Shown: one piece after another, positions 6,053 to 8,444 of the stretch | How positions within the stretch are numbered: the stretch's first letter is position 1 | How the letters are laid out: the number at the start of each line of letters is the position of its first letter | From: Selenomonas sp. AE3005 | Lineage (GTDB): Bacteria; Bacillota; Negativicutes; Selenomonadales; Selenomonadaceae | Reading direction: 5' to 3' | DNA length: 8,444 nt | Assembly: GCF_905233635.1 (NCBI RefSeq) | Contig: NZ_CAJODG010000068.1 | Location: forward strand, 1 to 8,444 | Translations under genes and position numbers: made by a program | The notes under the pieces: generated by a model | What the model was told of the DNA's origin: nothing | What the model saw: only the letters and a program-made list of their open reading frames with translations | Database searches by the model: none

Positions 6053-7882
6053 TCAGCTTTCCAGCTGCTTGCTTTTGTAGGTTGGAATCATGTGTTTCAG
6101 TGTTTTTAGGATTACCTGCTTGTCATTTGTATCTTTGAGTGTCTGCAGGCTTTGCTGCAGGTCGTTTTCGTCCAAGGGCTGGATTTGCGCCTTGAAGATT
6201 TTCTTATGTTTGGTACTGGTTGTGCCTTCCTCACTGGTGAGAAGTTCTTCGTAGAGCTTTTCACCGGGACGCAGGCCGGTGTAGACGATTTTTATGTCTT
6301 TGTCCGGTGTCAGGCCGTGAAGTCTTATAAGGTCTTCGGCCATGTCCTTGATTTTTACAGGTTTCCCCATGTCAAAGAGGAATACTTCGCCGCCTTCGGC
6401 CTGGCTGCCGGCCTGCAGAACTAATTGCACTGCCTCGGGGATAGTCATAAAGAATCTTGTCATTTCTTTGTCGGTGACAGTTACCGGGCCGCCGGCGGCT
6501 ATCTGCTTTTCAAAGAGAGGCACTACACTGCCGCGGCTGCCGAGAACGTTGCCGAATCTTACCGTGACAAACTTGGTATTACTGCGTTGGTTGATTTCCT
6601 GCAGGACAAGTTCTGCCGTACGCTTGGTTGCGCCCATGACACTGGTCGGATTTACGGCTTTGTCGGTGGATATCAGCACAAAGATTTCCGCATGGTTTGC
6701 GTCTGCTAGTTCGGCTACATTTTGCGTACCGAACACGTTATTTTTTACAGCCTCGTCCGGCTGGATTTCCATTAAAGGTACATGCTTATGCGCTGCGGCA
6801 TGGAAAACTACCTGGGGGTGGAACAGTTTAAATACTTTGGCCATGCGGTCTTTGTCGGTGATATTGGCAATGACCGTATGGTAGTTTTGTTCCGGGAATT
6901 TACGCTTAAGCTCCTGGTGTATTTCGTAAATGCTGTTCTCGCCACGGCCTAAAAGTATTATCTCTTTGGCACCAACACGGCTGATTTGTCTTGATATTTC
7001 CGAGCCAATGCTGCCACCGGCACCGGTGATGAGTACCGTTTTACCGGCGATGTAATTGGTGATTTTGGCAAAATCCAAATGTATGGGCTCACGGCGCAGC
7101 AGGTCTTCCAGGCGTATCTCGCGCATTTCGCCCATATCCAGTTCGCCGTTTACCATGCTGTAGATACCGGGCATAATGCAGACCTGTGCCCCTGTGGAGC
7201 GGCAGGCGTTATCGATATGGCGGATGGTATCGCCATCTGCTGACGGGATAGCAATGACGATTTTGTCGATTGCTTTAGCTTTTACAATAGATGCCAGTTC
7301 GTCTACAGTACCAAGAATGGGAAAACCGGCCAGACGCCCTTTCTTTTTCTTGGGATCATCGTCTACAAAGCCGACAATTTTTGTGGTAGCGGCACTGTTC
7401 TGCTCCAGTTCACGTACCAGCATAGCTCCGGCATCGCCGGCACCGACGATAAGCACATTTTTACGTTCACCTTTGGATTCAGTAATTAAGTCTAGGTTGA
7501 CCTTAAACATAAGCCGGCTGATGCCAATTAGTCCCAAGGTTACAATCCATGTTAGTATAGGAATACTACGCGGCATATAGAGGCCAGTCATTACTATCAT
7601 AATAAAAACCAGTGCTTGTGATAACGTAACTGCCCCTACAATGGCAACTAAATCACGCATACGCGCATAATGCCATATTCTATGATACATACCATAAAAA
7701 TAGAAAATGACGACACCTGCAATGACTATCCATGGTATACATTCATGTATACTTGCCATCTCTTTGGCCGGCAATTTTCCTTCAAAACGCAATAAAACTG
7801 CAATTATCGGCGCTATCGCCAAGATAATTGCGTCTATTAACATCAATTTGAACTTGTCACGCAATGATTGCAGAATACTCAC
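6053..7882 (-). CDS. Membrane-bound UDP-GlcNAc 4,6-dehydratase (PglF/CapD/WbpM type)
   Basis: This 609-residue enzyme converts UDP-GlcNAc to UDP-2-acetamido-2,6-dideoxy-4-keto-hexose, the first step toward bacillosamine, AATGal, QuiNAc or FucNAc. There are four N-terminal membrane helices (about 13-31, 48-68, 78-100, 106-126). Next comes a cytosolic CoA-binding-like Rossmann domain with VGAGDAG (146-152), then the catalytic SDR domain with TGAGGSIGSE (286-295) and STDKAVNP (405-412). M416-xxx-K420 stands where most SDR enzymes have Tyr-xxx-Lys; this SMK form of the triad is known in WbpM-type proteins. LRPGEKLYEE (537-546) is the conserved C-terminal block. The length matches the large WbpM/PglF class, not soluble FlaA1/PseB. 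I chose GTG 7882 because AAGGGAG lies eight nt upstream; the in-frame ATG at 7906 (eight residues longer) has no ribosome site. It is the first gene after the promoter at 7991-8019. Confidence 0.93.
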   Translation of the reverse strand: MSILQSLRDKFKLMLIDAIILAIAPIIAVLLRFEGKLPAKEMASIHECIPWIVIAGVVIFYFYGMYHRIWHYARMRDLVAIVGAVTLSQALVFIMIVMTGLYMPRSIPILTWIVTLGLIGISRLMFKVNLDLITESKGERKNVLIVGAGDAGAMLVRELEQNSAATTKIVGFVDDDPKKKKGRLAGFPILGTVDELASIVKAKAIDKIVIAIPSADGDTIRHIDNACRSTGAQVCIMPGIYSMVNGELDMGEMREIRLEDLLRREPIHLDFAKITNYIAGKTVLITGAGGSIGSEISRQISRVGAKEIILLGRGENSIYEIHQELKRKFPEQNYHTVIANITDKDRMAKVFKLFHPQVVFHAAAHKHVPLMEIQPDEAVKNNVFGTQNVAELADANHAEIFVLISTDKAVNPTSVMGATKRTAELVLQEINQRSNTKFVTVRFGNVLGSRGSVVPLFEKQIAAGGPVTVTDKEMTRFFMTIPEAVQLVLQAGSQAEGGEVFLFDMGKPVKIKDMAEDLIRLHGLTPDKDIKIVYTGLRPGEKLYEELLTSEEGTTSTKHKKIFKAQIQPLDENDLQQSLQTLKDTNDKQVILKTLKHMIPTYKSKQLES

Positions 7883-7890
7883 TGAATTAA

Positions 7891-7897
7891 CTCCCTT
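7891..7897 (-). promoter_or_regulatory. Ribosome binding site deciding the dehydratase start
   Basis: AAGGGAG (7897-7891 on the minus strand) is eight nt upstream of GTG 7882 and downstream of the alternative ATG 7906. That makes the GTG the likely start. Confidence 0.7.
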
Positions 7898-7906
7898 AGT
7901 ATTCAT

Positions 7907-8227
7907 TTACTATTTTTAACGATTTTAATATTGTATTTCATACATACATTTTATAATATATAGAATGCATAATATGTGCTTGCAGTCTACATTATAGCAA
8001 ACACGCTATATAATGTCTATTTTTTTATTATATTTATCATTATTATACAGCAACGCGATCAATTGAATATAAAATTCACACTATACTGACAGATATTGCC
8101 CTCGCAAAATGACATCTATCGTTGTGCATACTACATTTAAAAATGTTTGTATTCAGCTATAAGATTCTTGAACGTTAGCAGTGATTTTGTTTAGTTTTCG
8201 TTTTTACATAGTAAGATGCGCTAAATT
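7907..8227. other. 321-bp AT-rich upstream region of the polysaccharide operon
   Basis: No plausible gene is present on either strand. The region holds the operon promoter (7991-8019) with an imperfect dyad across it, a seven-T run on the plus strand (8020-8026), and about 200 bp of AT-rich DNA (8020-8227) between the promoter and the insertion-sequence end in which I see nothing recognisable. I found no ops/JUMPstart-like GGCGGTAG element in the leader. Confidence 0.65.
7991..8019 (-). promoter_or_regulatory. Predicted main promoter of the polysaccharide operon (extended -10)
   Basis: On the minus strand TAGACA (8019-8014) is followed after 17 nt by a perfect TATAAT (7996-7991), preceded by TGC, i.e. 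an extended -10. That is 11 of 12 consensus positions with ideal spacing. The predicted start is near 7984, giving a leader of about 100 nt to GTG 7882. An imperfect dyad (7989-7998 against 8005-8016) covers the -10 box and reaches the -35 box, so a repressor site is possible. Confidence 0.65.
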
Positions 8228-8250
8228 GTAAGCACATCGCGAGACAGTGT
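8228..8250 (+). repeat. Putative left terminal inverted repeat of the IS66-type element
   Basis: The segment begins GTAAGCACATCGCGAGAC. The GTAAGC tip matches IS66-family ends. The inner boundary of the repeat is estimated, since the partner end is outside the window. Confidence 0.6.
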
Positions 8251-8251
8251 A

Positions 8252-8280
8252 TTTAACCAGCAATGCTCATATGGGATAAT
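8252..8280 (+). promoter_or_regulatory. Weak promoter candidate for the IS66-type tnpA
   Basis: TTTAAC (8252-8257) and GATAAT (8275-8280) are 17 nt apart, and TGG precedes the -10 box (extended -10 pattern). The predicted start near 8287 would place the hairpin at 8301-8348 in the leader. The -35 match is poor. Confidence 0.3.
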
Positions 8281-8300
8281 GTAGAGAACCAAGCAGAATT

Positions 8301-8348
8301 GTAGTTTTTGGAGTTTTTGTATTGTAGTACAAAAACTCCAAAAGCTGC
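8301..8348. repeat. Strong hairpin in the leader of the IS66-type tnpA
   Basis: Sixteen consecutive bases (8306-8321) are perfectly complementary to 8328-8343 around a 6-nt loop (8322-8327). Counting two G-U wobbles the stem extends to 21 pairs (8301-8321 with 8328-8348). No T-run follows it on the plus strand. It lies directly upstream of the AGGAGG site (8354-8359). Confidence 0.85.
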
Positions 8349-8371
8349 TTTGTAGGAGGTTCGCTATTATC

Positions 8372-8444
8372 ATGAAAGTTATCACCCGTAAATATAAGCT
8401 GGAAAAATGGAAGGCTATCATTACCAATCAAATGGCCAGCGGCC
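8372..8444 (+). CDS. tnpA: IS66-family accessory protein TnpA, N-terminal part (cut by window edge)
   Basis: Twenty-four codons are visible, starting MKVITRKYKLEKWKAIITNQ and then MASG, and they run open to the window edge. The 'MKxITRxYKLxxW' opening followed by a basic, helical stretch resembles the small TnpA proteins of IS66 elements, which are about 100 residues long, helix-turn-helix-like and of unclear role in transposition. AGGAGG (8354-8359) lies 12 nt before the ATG, which is longer than usual. The GTAAGC end 144 nt upstream supports the call. Only the first quarter of the protein can be seen, so the assignment rests on a short pattern plus context. Confidence 0.65.
   Translation, partial: MKVITRKYKLEKWKAIITNQMASG

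Larger units (their letters stand above)
8228..8444 (+). mobile_element. IS66-family insertion sequence, left end (cut by window edge)
   Basis: The segment starts with GTAAGC, the terminal signature of IS66-family inverted repeats, and leads 144 nt later into a tnpA-like start on the plus strand. IS66 elements usually carry tnpA, tnpB and the DDE transposase tnpC over about 2.5 kb, so most of the element lies beyond the right edge. IS66 makes 8-bp target duplications; the candidate copy here is GCTAAATT (8220-8227), which cannot be confirmed without the other end. The insertion lies about 210 bp upstream of the operon -35 box and leaves that promoter intact. Confidence 0.75.

Noticed and set aside
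6342..6884. Plus-strand open frame of 180 codons
   Set aside because: Entirely antisense to the conserved catalytic domain of the dehydratase; its Cys/Ser/Thr-rich, low-complexity character is that of a shadow frame.
7920..7984. Ten-codon leader peptide in the operon leader (ATG in ATGCATTCTATA)
   Set aside because: No ribosome site and no codon bias; such tiny frames are expected by chance.
7989..8026. Dyad followed by a seven-T run on the plus strand, resembling an intrinsic terminator
   Set aside because: The stem is AT-rich and imperfect, and there is no plus-strand gene upstream for it to end. The promoter reading on the minus strand is better supported.
8221..8427. Minus-strand open frame of 68 codons at the right end
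   Set aside because: It lies across the insertion-sequence end, the perfect hairpin and tnpA on the other strand, has no ribosome site and shows no family pattern.
1..8444. tRNA, rRNA, CRISPR array, riboswitch or phage attachment site
   Set aside because: I found no repeat-spacer pattern, cloverleaf or conserved riboswitch core on either strand by reading.

Overview
This window is the first part of a surface-polysaccharide (capsule or O-antigen type) biosynthesis locus, read leftward on the minus strand. The right edge is occupied by the end of an IS66-type insertion sequence. The gene set, the sigma-A-like promoters, the strong purine Shine-Dalgarno sites and the moderate-to-low GC suggest an anaerobic Firmicute. 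Protein style (for example the dehydratase and the ATP-grasp protein) is reminiscent of the Negativicutes (Selenomonas/Megamonas group), but that assignment is an inference that only a database search could settle.

Layout from right to left, in order of transcription. Positions 8228-8444 hold the left end of an IS66-family element (GTAAGC terminus, strong hairpin, start of tnpA on the plus strand). Positions 7907-8227 are AT-rich and hold a good promoter with an extended -10 box for the leftward operon. Then come six closely packed genes: a membrane-bound UDP-GlcNAc 4,6-dehydratase of the PglF/CapD/WbpM type; a DegT-family PLP sugar aminotransferase (PglE/WcfR type); a short phosphoglycosyl transferase (PglC/WcfS type); an ATP-grasp ligase fused to a HAD phosphatase; a family-4-like glycosyltransferase; and a LicD-family phosphotransferase. 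Gaps are 19 nt, a TGATG overlap, 1 nt, 44 nt and 34 nt, so this is one operon, possibly with a second weak promoter before the glycosyltransferase. A 303-bp AT-rich gap (268-570) follows, with a long inverted repeat and a near-consensus promoter. It leads into the start of a Wzx-type flippase that runs off the left edge.

How the genes work together (inference from families): dehydratase and aminotransferase convert UDP-GlcNAc to a UDP-4-amino-4,6-dideoxy-HexNAc. The phosphoglycosyl transferase loads that sugar phosphate onto undecaprenyl phosphate. Glycosyltransferases extend it, LicD adds a phospho-substituent, and Wzx flips the lipid-linked unit. No PglD-type acetyltransferase is present. 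The slot after the phosphoglycosyl transferase is taken by the ATP-grasp-HAD fusion, which raises the possibility that the free 4-amino group is kept (AATGal-like, zwitterionic) or is acylated by a different chemistry.

Base composition is mosaic. The aminotransferase region is near 53% GC (32 of 60 bases in 5281-5340), whereas licD is near 25% (15 of 60 in 901-960). The shift takes place inside the ATP-grasp-HAD gene. This is the usual pattern of a conserved initiation module joined to an exchangeable, AT-rich serotype-specific module.
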